Shown piece after piece: positions 25,501-40,500 of a stretch of DNA of 64,000 nt. The position numbers were made by a program, and so were the translations under genes. Within the stretch, counting starts at the first letter, position 1. Each line of letters opens with the position of its first letter. The DNA is taken from NCBI RefSeq assembly GCF_910592395.1, contig NC_088309.1, positions 18,354,599-18,418,598 on the forward strand, given 5' to 3'. The notes beneath the pieces are model-generated. The model had not been told where the DNA came from, did no database searches, and saw only the letters and a program-made list of their open reading frames with translations. The stretch comes from Lineus longissimus (taxonomy: Eukaryota > Nemertea > Pilidiophora > Heteronemertea > Lineidae).

Positions 25501-28500
25501 GAAAGAGAAGTGGACACTGTGGTCGTCTACCTCATCTACCACTGGGTGTGCCAGCACCGGCTGTGTTTGTAGAGCGGATCCCATATGTAGACCAAGGAGA
25601 GTTCGTTCATAACTGAGGTGAGAAAAAGATAACAACAAGCTATTTAGAATGATCAGTTAAAAAGAGTATTTGAAAGAGATTGGGATGACAAATGTCATGA
25701 TCTGCTGACAGACAATCATAGCGATTCCAAAAGAACGTGTGATGTTGAGGGAAAAACTTAAAAGCTTTTGGCCGGCTGTACTTTTTGACACAAGGGGATG
25801 GAGAAACTTCAAGCTCGTCCTTGTTGTAGAATTTGATGTTTTTACCACAGACCGGGGAAAATTCATGGCTGGTAGTAGAAAACGAATACGATTTGGTGCA
25901 ATTACAGGCTCACGATACGTACCTGTTGCCTCTACGTGCAGCGGCAGTCATCAGGTTACAGATCTCCGTGATTTCTTCTTGACCATACGGACATGGACTT
26001 CCCTGCATGGCTGCCACAAGCAGTCTGTGGACGACAATGTCAAGGTATCGTCTGATCGGCGATGTGAAATGAGTGTACTTCGGCAGGTTTTCCGAGTAGT
26101 GCCAGTTGATATCTTCATGGTCCTTATCAGAACATACATAATCTGCCATGTTCAATATCTTCCGGTATTGCGACTGAGCAAGCCAGAGTTGCGGGTGGTT
26201 TTCGGGCTTTAGGATGAGGTTTCGCACAGCCTCCACATCACCTGACAAGGGAAGGACATTTTCCTATATTGTGACAATAATCCTTTGGTTCCATAGAAGC
26301 CGAGTAACATGGGCATGAAACTGGAAATCAGCTCAGTGTTGTACATATTTACGACGTAACATGATTAAAAATACCGAAAAGTACGAATGATCGAGATCTG
26401 ATATATGGACACAGGACGAATGGTCAAGATCTAAAAATTGACTCAAACTCCTTCCTTTTCGTAGTCACATCTTTACAAACCATTACAAATATCTTCTACC
26501 ATAAGACAAGATACCATTTGAAAACCGCAGGAATCTAACATGCCATAAACAAGTGCACTTTGAATTTGCTATATTTTTGGACACTCACCCTCATTCATAA
26601 ACTGCATCAACTTCTGCCAGACTTCGGTCTTGATGTCGAAGAACTTCCCATCCAGAGAGCTGCTTTCCATGCTCTTACTAACACAATCGCATTGCTCCAC
26701 ACATTCGCAAGTCCATCCACTTGGAATGAACGGCCTCCGCAGTACCAATGAGTTCAGGGCTGCCACAGCATGCTTCTCTCGCCATTCGTCCAGTTCAAGC
26801 TCATTTGGAGACAGCTGTCGCCGAAGAGGAGTGCAATTGGGGTACTTTTCAAAGAGATATGATGCCACCTTTTGGTTGGCCATTAGCATCATTTCAGACA
26901 CGAGGAGGTGTGCATATGGGCTGTCCTCATCCTCCTCATCAAGCGGAAGGTACAGGGCGGCGGTTCCCTGTCTCTGTCGTCGCCATTGTTGTGCAATGTG
27001 ATACAGGCCCCAGACACGCTGTTTCAGCTCTTTGGAATAGCTGGTGGAGTCTTGATGGAGGATCATCTCTGCTTCTTGGTACGAGAGCTGACACTTGGAC
27101 TTTACGATGCAGCGTTTTGGCTCCACTTTGAGGACATTGCCATTCCCATCAACGGTGATGAACATGCTGAGTGTAAGCTTCTCTTTGCTCTCATGAAGAC
27201 TGAGAATATCCGTGCTAAGTGCTTCGGGTAGCATATGAACTGGAGCTGAACCGGGTGGATACAGAGAGGTCCCCCTCTTTTTGGCTTCCTCATCAAGTGC
27301 ACTACCACGCTCAATGAAGTGACTTACATCTGCAATGTGTATCCCGACAACGAAGATCTTCGTATCAGAATCTGCTTCATCCTGAGCCTCCAAAGACAGA
27401 CAATCGTCCACATCTTGGCAACCTTCTGGATCAATGGCAAAGACCATGAGGTCTCGCAAATCAGTTCTTCTCTTGATGATATCTGCCGGATACTGGTACC
27501 CATCAGGATATTTCTGGTCCACTTCGGATAATGCATTGTTGTTATAGGAATGATGCACTTGATGTTCAGCGTTAACGATCTTCAGACCCTTTTCAATCGT
27601 AGTTCCTTCTTCAAGGATGTCAACAACGATTCCAAGTGGTGAGAAAAACCCTGGGTCCCACTTCAAGTATCTGACCATGAATAACTTGCTTTTGGGCTTG
27701 AACTCATCAATAGCCTCGTAATGGTCGAAGACGATATCATGATCGTTTGTGAATTTGTGAACAGTGACATGACCTTTCCTGTGACAATTGACCTCAGTTG
27801 AAAGGTTAGAAATCCGCGGAATGCCTCGGTTGATTGGGGCCATGATTCCAGTGTTATTAGGATCAACCGTGCATACGAAGATCTTGTATTTGGGATCTAT
27901 GGCTCGTTTCAGAACGCCAACAACCTGCCCAAGTAGTTCTCTCTTCTGGGCCGGATTGACTAAAACATCTTCCTTGGGGGCTTCCAAGATTTCCACAACC
28001 ACAGTGTCGTTGTCAAAGGCCTGTCCACATCGCAGCCGGGAACTCATCACGATCCTTCCTCTCCCATCAGTGTCCTTTCGATCTATGATATCCGCGTACA
28101 TGCTCCTCCTGTCAAAGTGGAAAATGCATTCTCTGTACTTCTTCTTGTCTTTGAGAAGAAGAGCCCTAAGGTTTGCATAATTTGGCAACTGCACATCGTC
28201 AAGACCATCTTCATCAGAGTCGTAGTCTCTGCCGGCATCGGCTTCTCCCAAGAGTCTCCGTTTTGGCTTCTTGGGGCTGTAAGTCAGGATTGCGCTATTA
28301 TGTGTCTCTTTCACTCTGATGCACTCAACTCGAATTTCCTCAACTCCAAGTTGCCGACTATGGGCACCCTGTTGGGAAACTTGCCTTTGGTTCCTGCAAT
28401 GGATAAAGACATACAACCTTATTACAGTATTGTACTTGCGTTAACCTGAAAAAGGCAACCGTTGCAAAACTAAGTCAGCTACAAGCCTCTTGACGTTAGA

Positions 28501-31500
28501 TTCTCAAGTGAATTGGTCACGCATAGTTTACATGAAGCATTTATCCCTGTCAACCTGTCTTTCAGTAGCCCCATGGGTGGCATGCAATTTAGCCAGAGGG
28601 AATTCAACCCCTCAAAGTCTGCAAATGCAATGGCTTGCCCCTCCCCCCATCATATCGCTCTGTCACAGCCACAGTGTATGCTGCGCACAAACAGCTGATT
28701 TGGTGAAGTTTTGCAGAGTCAATACAATGCCCCTTAATTTTTCTCGGGTCTTAATAGAATGCTAACTATGCACGTGTTCAGCAGACCAAATCTTGCTGAC
28801 TCGTGGGCCTTTCTTCGGCGCATCAGATATAAGATAAATTTTCCCCGGCGGTGACTAAAAAGCTGGTAGTGGAAAATTTCGTTCAAGTCTCTGTCTCTGT
28901 TTATATACTTAGTTACATTTGTTAAGTGAATAGGCCTACCGTACGATACGGATATTTATTGATAAGTACGTCACAATCTCTATTTATAGAATCTCCATAC
29001 ATTACTGTCTTACACAATGCTTGCATATTATACAGAAAACGCAATCTCCTAGCCTCGCGATTGGTAATTGTTCGGTTGCTTAGCGGCACTTGCACCGTGA
29101 ACTGGACCGCACAACATCGATGTTTAAAGAAATAATGATCATAAATTCATCAGATGTAGCTGGGCGCACAACATTTCGCTTTTCCGGTGATCATGTGTGG
29201 AAGTGTGGGAGAGGTACTAGCGTACATGCTAGATTTCCTCTCATTGGGAAATTGCTACCAAAATACGAACTGATAGCATTTCGCTCCATTTGTTACACAG
29301 GATAGAAAAGATTGTTGATTACGTTGGCCACTATGAAAGCCACTTTCACTATGAGAGCTGTTTATATTCACCTTATCAATACTGTCATTCCCACAACAAT
29401 CGTTATAAGTGAACGTCCAACGTCACGCCACGTATGATAATATATATTCATAAATATCGTATATGATAAAAAAAGAAATCGATTTTAAAAACAATTATCG
29501 TGCAAAGCCATAACATTCGAAAATATTAAACCTCGATAAATATAAACCACAAAACGCTATTTTCTCCAAAATTTAAAATTGATAGAAAACAAGGGTTTTT
29601 GGCAGACACAATAGAAGTGTACATCAACCCATGAAAAACGCCAATAATGATAGATGTCAATGAGAACATCGACGGACAACACGATTTTAGGGCCGGAAGT
29701 AAGGATCAAGTTGTGAAAAATGATAAGTGTTAGGTGAATATTATATTTCAACAAGTTCCATAACCATATAAAACAGTGCCGTATTTTAACAACCATACAG
29801 GTTTTACTGAGCAATCATTCGAAGAGAATAACAAAAAAGTCAATGAAAGCCTTTTTACACAGGGACCATAAACTGCCTACCGTACAACTTCCAATGCCAA
29901 TTGCTTCAGGATTTCATCTGTTTCGACCGTGTTGTCCCTCACACCGGCATCCTCAGTTCTAGCCATGCTGCCATGGGTTGGACGGTGTGTCATTGCCTAT
30001 GAAAAAAAGAACTGTAGTAATTCAAACAGGAGAAGTCTCAGAAACAAATAGAGTCATGTATTATTCCAAATGTCCAGACGGCATCACAAAGACTATATGG
30101 TACATGGAAGCTTTGAACTTGTAGGGAAGAACGTGCAAATCAGCAGAGTTGTTAAGTTACGTGGTCATCATGATAGTACTGAGTTTAAGGAAATATTGAC
30201 AAAAAAATCACGTATGCCATGACCGTGACCTGATTGACAAATGAATGATAGGGTTCACATAATATAGCTTACCGGTTCCCTCTTCTTTTTTAGTTGCTCA
30301 TTGATGATCTCAGTTCGTCTACCGGTTATTGGATGAGAAATGAACTGGGTGACAGCTGTCTTGATGACTCCCAGGTTAACATTAGCTGGATGAATACTGC
30401 CAAGATGGTCACAATGTTCTATAAATGTCCTCCACACGCTCAAGCAAACTCCAATGGCGCAGAGGGCAATTGGATCACCAACGACAGCAACCAAGGACTG
30501 AGCTCGCGTCATGGCCGTGTTGAGGAGTTTTTTGTCCGTCAGAAACCCGTAGTCGCTGGCGTTGGACGATTCATCAGGTAATGCGTCACAAATGTGGAAG
30601 GTTCGGACAGTTGAGATAAAAATGGCTCGGAATTCCCTTCCTTAGTAACAAAAAGAAAAGAAAAAGGATTGAAAGTGACAATGCAAATGACCGTCATTTA
30701 TCATTTGAAAGGCCACGCTGTTTACTTCGGTCCTGCTTGTATCAAACACTAACTGTATTTTGATTACAAGCCATGATGTTCTTCACTAAGCGAAGAGGGT
30801 TTTTTTACCTTGGACGTTATGAACTCTCTCGACAGTCACATCCTTCAGACGCTTCTTTCTCAGGTTGTCCCTTATAAGTTTCACCTAAAAAGGTCAACCG
30901 AAGTTTAGTTTATGTGGAACAATATTTGATTCTAGATACCGCCATTATGATGACTATCTGTCAGCAAATGCTTAACTGAAATAACCCGGCAAACGGGAAC
31001 TGGATGAAGTAGAGCGGTGCCGGGTGCGGTGCCAATGGGAAGATCTGTTGTTTTGTATAGTGGTTAAGGCGTTGTTACGTAGGATCGAGGTCGTCGATTG
31101 GGGAATCCTAATGGCCTGCAATTATATTTCACATTATTGATAACAATAACAATAACTCTAACAATTCGCTTTCTTAATGGGTGAAAATATTTTTTACAGT
31201 TCTTCTCATGATATCAGACTCGAACTACATACCTGGTCTTGGTATGGCGTGACGACTGCAATAGTCCTAGGTCTCCGTTCTCCCCACTCTTGTGGCCAGC
31301 AGTCCAGCAGCTGTTTGACAGCATCACTCACTTCGCTGGCTTCGCTAACATTGTAATAAGACCTCCCATCTTGGTCTTGAACTTCCTCTCCCTTTACTGT
31401 CATGAACATCATCGACTGAACATTATCACAGCTTGGCAACATGCTTTCACAGACCAGTTTTTCGTTGTAGAAAGCCTTGGCAAGGTACTGAACAATCTCG

Positions 31501-34500
31501 TGGTTGGAACGATAATTGATATGCAGAAGTGTATGCAGAGGCGTCGTCAACACTGGAGTCAAATGTGTGTACCTTTGATAGAAGTAGAAAAGCCTCTCCA
31601 ACAAGGATTCATGGAACCCCTGGCGCTCTGCCTCCTTGCTATAGACCTTCGGACGGATTTGGATGTGATCCCCAGCTAGCACTACACAAGTGTTGGTTCC
31701 AGCAAGGAGCATTGGCATCATGGCTTCACATTCCAAAGCTTGTCCTGCCTCATCAATGAAGATGTGGGTGAAAGAGCCTCGAAGTCCGAGGCGGAAGAGG
31801 GAGAGCGAGTTGGTAAATGTTGTAATGATGATCTTCTGACCTTCAAGGTCACTTCGTTCGGGTTTTACAAACCGTGTGCGGTCCTCGGATAGGAAGCAAT
31901 GCTCGAGGACCTTACGAAAAAGGAAAAAAGCGAAAATAAGTAACTTGTATAGCTCACTTCAACTCAACACACATTCATCTATGTTACAAGTCTTCACCTG
32001 TGCCAAACCAAACTACAGCTGTATCATCTCAAAGACGATTACTTGCGTGAAAGTTTAATAGTGGAACCAACAGAACAACTTAAAATACCTAGTCCGTCAA
32101 GTGAATGACTACACTACTTGGGGAAAGGCTAATGTATGAATCAGCAATCACTTCACAAACAGAAGAGAGGCAGTGAACTCAATTTAAACCCAATTTGAGT
32201 TACGATGAATGAATGTTGTAAAGAAACTGAAATTTACCTTTTGCGAGGTGTTACTTGGTTTCTTCTCTGTTGTTACAACCCGCTTCATGCCAATACCAAT
32301 GCTTGAGGGCAGATCCCCCAGGTACTTTTCCAAGTACACATCAGCAGCACTATGTAATATTTGTAGAATTTTAAAAATGTCACCAGATTCTGTTACACAC
32401 ATGTCTATCAAAGATAAGATAGGCCTTTTGTACAGGCACCCGTCATCCGCTTAATGGTGTCGACACAGTATATAAATCACACAATTTTTATGATGTCAAG
32501 TAACTAATCAATAAAACGCTCTTATAATCAAGAATAAAGTTATCTTTCAGATAAAAAGGACAACTGAAATACATTAGGACAATGATGCTTGTTACACAAG
32601 CAGATAACACTTACCTATTGGACATGGTACATATGAGAATCCTGGCAAGCGGTACATTCTCTACCAACGTCCTGGTAGCCTGTGCCAACGTTTCAGTCTT
32701 GCCAGTACCAAAAGGTCCATAGACAATCATTGGAGGTGTGTAGCCATGTCGTTCCTTCACTATATGACTAACTATTTTCATCTGTGTTGCATTCAATTTT
32801 GAAGAGCTAAAACAAGAAAAGAGTCAAAGATTATTCTGTGGACGATGTTTTGCGCAGATTTATAACGATCAAGGCTTATAAGGCGTACAGTTTTAACCCT
32901 TCATGTACAGCTGTATATACGAGTATGCTGTTGCCGTTCAAATGTTGTGTTGTAGAATACAATTAGTATGGTAACATCAGTTGTTACAGCGTTAAGTAAT
33001 GATATAGAGCAGTGATCGTTAACATATTCTTCTGCTTCGATTTCAAAAAGCACAATGACATTTATTCACTTTGTGGAAACTACCTACCTCAGTTCGAGTA
33101 TCTCCTTCTCCTGCAATCCTTTAGATATCTTAGCAAGGTCAGGAAACAACAGATCCGTGTTCTGGAGCTGATCCAAAGCATAATGCATGCGGGCAAATGG
33201 TTTTCTGTCCATTTGGAACTGTATGGCCAATGTGATCTTTGTCTCTGGTGAGAGTTTGAGGCTGGTGCAACAGGCTTGATGTAGTCTTAGGTAAATGTGG
33301 TCTCGGCCTCTTCCGTCAAAGTCATACACTTCTTTCTCTACGAATTTGACTTCGTACACTTTCTTTGACGAGTCATCAGTTGATATCAAAACCGTTCGGA
33401 CACTTGCCAATATAAGACCGCCTGCGTCAGTATCGTTTGTAAGTTCATCGTCGAGCTTGATGTGTGCAAACAGTTCCCCTGGATAAGCTCTTACAATGGT
33501 GGTTTCCTCTCTAATCATCTCGAGGAGATCAACTGTGGTACAAACGTTGAAGCTGGAAGCAAATACAACCAATTCGTTTGAGTTACCATGCAGTGTTCTC
33601 CACTCAAATTTATTTGGTAAGGTTGGAAGCTTAGCTTTCATGAGATTGAAGTCTTTCTCAACTTTAAGGTCTGATGCTTTTAAACATTTGGTTCCGGTGG
33701 TCTAGTTGATACTTAGAATTCGATTTAATGAAAGATGCTTAACGTCTCGCGCGTCTTACCTTGAAACGATTTTTTGTTGAGTCATCTCCTCCAGATATAG
33801 CAACTCGTGCATCTTATGGACGTAATTTGTGCTCTTAAGCTCGGTGGATATGGCTGTCTGGGTTATAATGTCTTGAACATCTTTAACCTGAAAGTTTGGA
33901 CCGTAGGGTTCATTGAACCACTGACCGTTGATGCTGGTAGGTTGTTCAGATGGACTGCAAGTCCATTCGTGAATGCTTTGTCCGCACTGTTTGGGGCTCT
34001 AGAGGGCGAACTGCTGGTAGGATTTCTTTGAAGTTTAGTTTTTACTGAACCTTGCCTCAGACCAAAACGGATTTCAGGGGTTCATCAGCATTCTGAGTGC
34101 AAAAATAATTGTTCTTCTTCAGCGGAGTCCAATGGTCATTTAGAGGGTCCCCTGCACAAGCCATTGATTGAAATACATTTACCCTTTGATACAAAGCACA
34201 TGACCAAATAAAGACATGATGCTTATTTTCGTTCATTCTTGGCACGTGAGTATATGGACACACACACACAAAAAATACCTGAACATTTCATCCAGATTGG
34301 GCGACAAATAAACCGTACAGAGCGGAAAATGTTCGAATTCAATGCACTACGTCAATGTACACAAACGCATACAAAAAATTATTTCGTTACCATGGTTACT
34401 AAAATGAAAAGATCCTGTTTGGTTTTGAGGTGAAGATCAATAAAAACCAAAGAAATACGACCAGTAGTTCGCTCTCCAGAGCCCCAAACGATGCGGACAT

Positions 34501-37500
34501 AATATTTACGAATGGACTGGTTGAACTTGAACACATAGTGCATTCCGATCCATTGTCGACAATCCAGATAGGATTCTTAGTTAAGATCTTAATATGTTCC
34601 GTGTACATGTGAGCACATTCGTGACACGATTCTTGTAAGATTCTCAGTTGAGATCTTATTATGCTTCGTGTACATGTATACGCAGATTCGTGAGACGATT
34701 CTTAGTTAAGATCGTGTAATGCTTCGTGTACATGTATACGCAGATTCGTGACACGATTCTTGTATTAAGATTCTTAGTCGAGATCTTATTATGTTTCGTG
34801 TACATGTATACGCACATTCGTGAGACGATTCTTGTAAGATTCTTAGTTAAGATCGTATTATGTTTCGTGTACATGTATACGCACATTCGTGACAGGATTC
34901 TTGTAAGAATCTTGTTTACAAGCTTAACTAACACTAGTAGGAGGCTTTTTCCGACTTCATAACGTTTCTCTAACTTTTTCTGATTTATCGGACAAAAGTC
35001 CGACTTTCCTCTGAAGGGGCGAAAGGTCGGATTTCTAGGAAACTTGGGAAAAATACTAGGGTTTCCAAAAATAGGGCATTAAGATTAAAGGCCTTTGATG
35101 AATGGGGTTAATGAGGTATTCACACAGAGGGTCACTCTGAGTGCTTGGTTCCCATCTCAATAACCCCATTCAACAGATGTCGTTGATCTTAATTGCCATA
35201 TTTTGGGAAGCCCTAGTATGTGTCACTGATTTTTTTAGAAATCCGACCTTTCAGGGAAAAGTCGGACAAGGCGGCCTTTTGTCGGATAAATCAGAAAAAT
35301 GTTAGAGACACCGCAAAGAAGTCGGAAAAAGCCCCCTACTGGTGGTAGAATCTAAGAATCTTGTGAAGAATGCCCAGGTGCATGTCAATGAAACTGCATA
35401 AGATCTCAGCTAAGAATCTTGAGACTCAAATCTGGGTTTTCAACCAGGGTTTGGGGCTGTCCGATCACCTGAAGGCCCTTTTCTTCCCGGGCATACACGC
35501 AACTACTGCAGAACTGCCTTGTCGATTTTAAAGTGCATATTGTACGTAACGTCTTGTAGTATAGGTATAGTGCTCAATTAAACTGTCAGTTACAAAAACA
35601 AAACCGGATAAAAACGATAGAATAGATTAAAATGTGCTCGAGCTTGTTAACAGCATTCATGTCATATACCACCTACCTTATACTTCCTCAGAAGTTGCTC
35701 ATGGAATGGATTTGCTGGCTCTTCGATCCGGACGATCTCTCTGTTATCGTTTGTCCATCTGTAGAATTGATAACCGAAAGAAAGCAATGTGAGAGAAGAC
35801 ATTTGCTTGAGTGCGCAACCGTTGTTCATGATTTCCTAAATTTGACCCAGAATCATCCCGAGGTCAGGCTTTTTTACTTCTATGTCGTATACCAAAAAAA
35901 TATCGAGAGGCGCAGTGTATTGAAAACAGCTGGTGCCAGGATTACCCAGAATAGGCGAGGACAAAATACATTTATTCATCATGCCCCCAATATATCCTCC
36001 TTCACATCATAACCATGCATAATAAGGGAATAAGGGAAGCTGGCATATATCACACTCGTCTGATACTTTACTAACCTGTCAAATTTCAGCTGTTCCCTCA
36101 AATCCTGAACCTTGTCGTGGCTGCCTTTGTTACCGACATCCACAATGATGTCTTTGTAGAGGACGGGTTGACTGCCGAAATCAAACACAACTTTCTGATG
36201 GAAGGAGCCGAACATGTCCGACCTAAAATGCACCTTGATTTCATATTTTCTGCAGCCCTGTAAAATAACGCATCAGTAATGTCACTGATTTACATTAGCA
36301 TGGTTTGAATAGACACCCTGCGAAAATAAATTTCGGCCATTTTGAAACGACCCTTTTCACAGGCATACATGTACATGTAGTTTGTTTACCATGGCATAAA
36401 AGTAAAAATGTACAAGCTTATTCAAGCAATTTACATCACGTTGTCCATGCCTTTCAATGTTCATGATATTTTGAATGCTTTTGGTGATGATTTGATTAAA
36501 AACATGACTCTGATGTCATGGTAAACTTACGCTGCCTGTGAAAGGATGGCCGAAATTTATTTTCGCATACGGTCTATTGTTGGGGACTGCTGGATATACG
36601 TAGGATGTAGGTCCAGCACACCAATCCACAGACTGGTCTAAATGGCTCATCTGTGTAAGGACGAGGTGCTGATACTATTAAAAGGGTATGTCCAGAATAC
36701 TGATAGTTATCAAGATGTTACTAAACTTACCTCTTTGTGGCTCTCAACCTCCAAGTCTTCGCCTCGTCTGATCTGACACCTGACATTTTCGGCAGCAAGT
36801 TCGAAGTGGAGGCGGTCCTTGTTGTTCAGAAGGGCAACTCTATTCAACGCCTTGCCATTCTGTTGGAAAAGTAGGAATATTTGGCGATAGCCAATCAAGC
36901 AGTGATCGAAAAACGAATAGCTTTGCAACGGGTAATTTACGGGGGCGCTCTCACGTACATGTAGCAGTCAAGACGTCATCTGTCCTTGCCAACTATCTTG
37001 AAATATTTACTCATTGGGTGAACGACGACATGGACCACAGGCTTTAAATTGACCTCAGTGAAAATACAATTTGATATGTTGCGCAAAAAAAATTAAAAAG
37101 TGTCATTTTCCCCCCAGATAGGCTTCCCCCCCAACCAAAATAGTAAGCTACGCCCCTAAACACCATTTGCGTTGGTAATATATTTTCTAGTTTCTATTTC
37201 AGAATACAGTTTCATCTGACACATACCTTGGCGACAACTTGAAATGTCCATGTGAAGGTTTCGGTTTTACTGTCAGTATATTTTGCCAAGGGCGCGTGGT
37301 TGACACTGACATCACCAATGGACTCAGCCAACTGAAAAACGCAGATAGCGAATTTTATCAACTTCATGAACGAATCAATTTACTCTGTTAATTGGAAAAA
37401 AGATAACAGAATTTATCAACTTCATGTGTGCGATTAATGAGTCAAGTATATACTACCTAATAATGCATAGATGTAGCTTCGTTAAAAAACAAATATGCCT

Positions 37501-40500
37501 GAAGAATGAACACATGACAAATGTCTGGTTACTACATCCACAGTGCAATCGCACAGCCCAAACCAAATAGGGTTGTTACTACGACGATTACTGCCAACGA
37601 CATTCGCTATGAATAAGTGGAGGTTACAAGAAATAGCTCGACCTCCTTCTCGTTACATGATCATGGGCGCATGAGGCAGTTTTGCAATTAATGATTAAGG
37701 ACATGAAATATATCGCGAAAGTTCAGACTCAAGATAAATGGTAAAATAACAAAGTACCATACCACTGATAGGCCTTTTTCGGCCTGCTCATATTCTTCCA
37801 ACAGGTTATCCATGTAAGAGAATGCCCCCTCCGTTTTCGCCATTTCGCTCTTCATTCTGCGCCATTTGAGACGTTCATTCCACTCGTCCAACTCATCCTG
37901 GCTGTGGGCATAAGTACATGCGTTATGCATGTCCTCGCTGTTCCGGTATGTACAGAATTCACCATGGGTGCACCTGAAAAAATTGAAGAAGAGATTTCAC
38001 GTTTTGGTTTAAAGGTAAAGTAATATAGAGCACTGTCCAAGACACGAAATATCAACCTATCTTCAAGTTTAACTTTCTTACAACTGATATAAGAACTTAA
38101 GATATGACAATAACAGAAGTGACTTCTACTAAAAACAGTTTTGGGTGACACGGCGTTACATAGTCATAACCACAGTTACAGCAACACTTCACTTACCTGC
38201 ACAAACGGTAATTGCCATGGACGTTCCAAGGTGGCTGACGGTAATTCCACTGATGATCCTTGTCCGAGTTAACGTTGGCAACATGCTCTGGTGACGTACA
38301 GTGGTCGTCCCACTGGCGCTGCCCATTGCATGTCGTAGCACAGTATTTGCAGTAGTAAGGGTTGATGTTGGAGAGAGGAGCATGTTGGTTATGCGCAGAT
38401 GGCAATGGTCCCGCCACTGACTGCTTGGGCTGCTGTCGATTTGCTTGGGTAGAGTATGCCTTTTCACTGATCTCTACCAGCGCGTCAAGTGTCCGTACTG
38501 TAAAAGGAATATTGTAAGGGTGAGCACCAACTGGAAAGAACAACACACATCGGTTAAAGTTGGACAAAAATTACTGTAAGACTCTCTCCACCCACTCCGC
38601 AGATCTTTGTCTTGGTTTCAAATCGCAACCTGCATCGTATGTTATACATTCTCAGCCAGAGTATAGATCATCTTACCTCTCTTAGCAACTTGCCATGTCC
38701 AAATCTCTCTCTCGATCTCGCTGTGAGCGAAGGGACACTTGGGGTACCTGAAGCAACTCCTCCCATATATGCACACGGCAAACTTCCTTGGAAGTTGACC
38801 AGGCAATTCACGGATGGTTTCAATATGTTGTCCAGTCACGGCGACTCTGTTGACCTTCCAATTGTGCCTATTTCGACCAGCACAGAATTGTGGGTTGCGG
38901 CCCTTGGGCACCTTTTGCCCGCTTTTCCTGCAGGTGTTACACACATACCAGACTCGGTACGGGCAATCAACAAGCTGTGGAGCGTGTTCCTGCAATGGTG
39001 TTTCTGCTGCCTGCACTGAAGATTGTTTCTTCCTTGACTGCTTTTTGGCGGCGCCAAATGCTGGCCTGGTGGGCCTGCTGTCGTCAAAAGGCACATGTGT
39101 AACCTGCAGAAAATGAAGTGCCGTTTATTCCCATCTCGCCTAATGCCATTTCGCCTATTTTGTCTGACTGCTCTAATGATTCCCTTAAATAATGGATTAT
39201 TCCAAGATATAGACTTGTTTTTTTGGCCAAATTCATATTTGCAGAAACATGCACTGAATGCAATGAATTGAACCAAACCATGAATAAATGAACGAATAAA
39301 CCATTATTGTTTATTCATTCATGACCAAACCCTGTTATTAGGAAAATTTGAAATCAATTTTGAAACAATAGGTTTTTGATGATAGTGTGCTACATGTTAG
39401 CATACATGTAACATGTCTTAAAGTATTTTTTCATTCCTTTATTCTTTTAAAATATAAAGTGTACATGCTATCAACTATATGCATCTATTTACAATAACCT
39501 TCAGAGCTTACTTTTTAGTCGGGGGGGGGGGGGGCGAAACGACACACTTGGCGGCCAAAATCACAGTAAAAAACAGTTTTGGCTGATTTTTGGGCCCCCC
39601 TCCGCTAGGTACGCCTCTGATGAAACATAATGAAACCACTGGTTTAATGGTAGATGTACTAGAGATTATCAACGATTATCGAAATATATTCCAATGCCGT
39701 ATTCTTTGTGAAATCATATATTTCTCACAAGAAGGCCTACCGATAGTCACTGTGGCAGATTCCTAATGTCAACTTGATTAACCAATGCTATAATGTATGC
39801 TACTTGAAATTTTGAGTTGGAGGTGGTATGGAGAGCCTTAAACATGCGATAGCGGAATGGCAGTATAGGCGAACTGGCAAAAGGTTGAACTGTCAATAGG
39901 CGAAGTGACAACAGGCAAATTGACACTAGGCAACTTAGCAGTGGTGGACTGACATAAGGCCAAATCGCAAGACACAGTGTGATCTAAGAACTAGCGATTA
40001 GCAGACAAAGATTTTCCAAACTTGTGGTACAGTTATCGCTTGTCGCAATTGAACAAGTCTATGATCGTTGGTCATAATATACTCATTCAAGGAGTGGGTC
40101 GTCACCAAATAAAGGCGACACACTCGGGTAAATGAGTATAACTAACGCATCTTGACAATCAAGTATATTAAACTCCCCCTGGCCTTGGTAAGGACGACTT
40201 AATCAAAATGCACCTATAAAAGTAACGTTGAAATGTCCAGACTACTCACCAATTGTACCTCGTCATCTGTTCTGTCCGATTCGTTCTGCATTTCTTCACA
40301 GATCTGGTCTCTAGTCAGCTGCATATCATTTTCTACAATCCAGACGGCCCTTTCAACCGAGCTGTGGGCGTTCTTGCAGATATCTTTTTGACAGAAGTTC
40401 AGGTTGTAGCACAAGTTGAAATAAGCATTCTTGTGTTTGAAGGGACGGTATTTGATGGGTGTAATGGCACCATCTTTGATGTGCATCATCATCTTGTTCT

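Noticed and set aside
26630-28180. Long plus-strand open frames opposite the RNB exon
   Set aside because: They are antisense shadows of a large coding exon with no own motifs.
33553-33700. In-frame upstream extension of the HELZ2-like exon that starts at 33552
   Set aside because: No acceptor in the extension has the phase needed by the preceding exon, whereas TTCCAG at 33553 does and restores the family-like sequence.
34659-34962. Open frames on both strands at the same place
   Set aside because: They arise from a tandem repeat rich in the palindrome TACATGTA.
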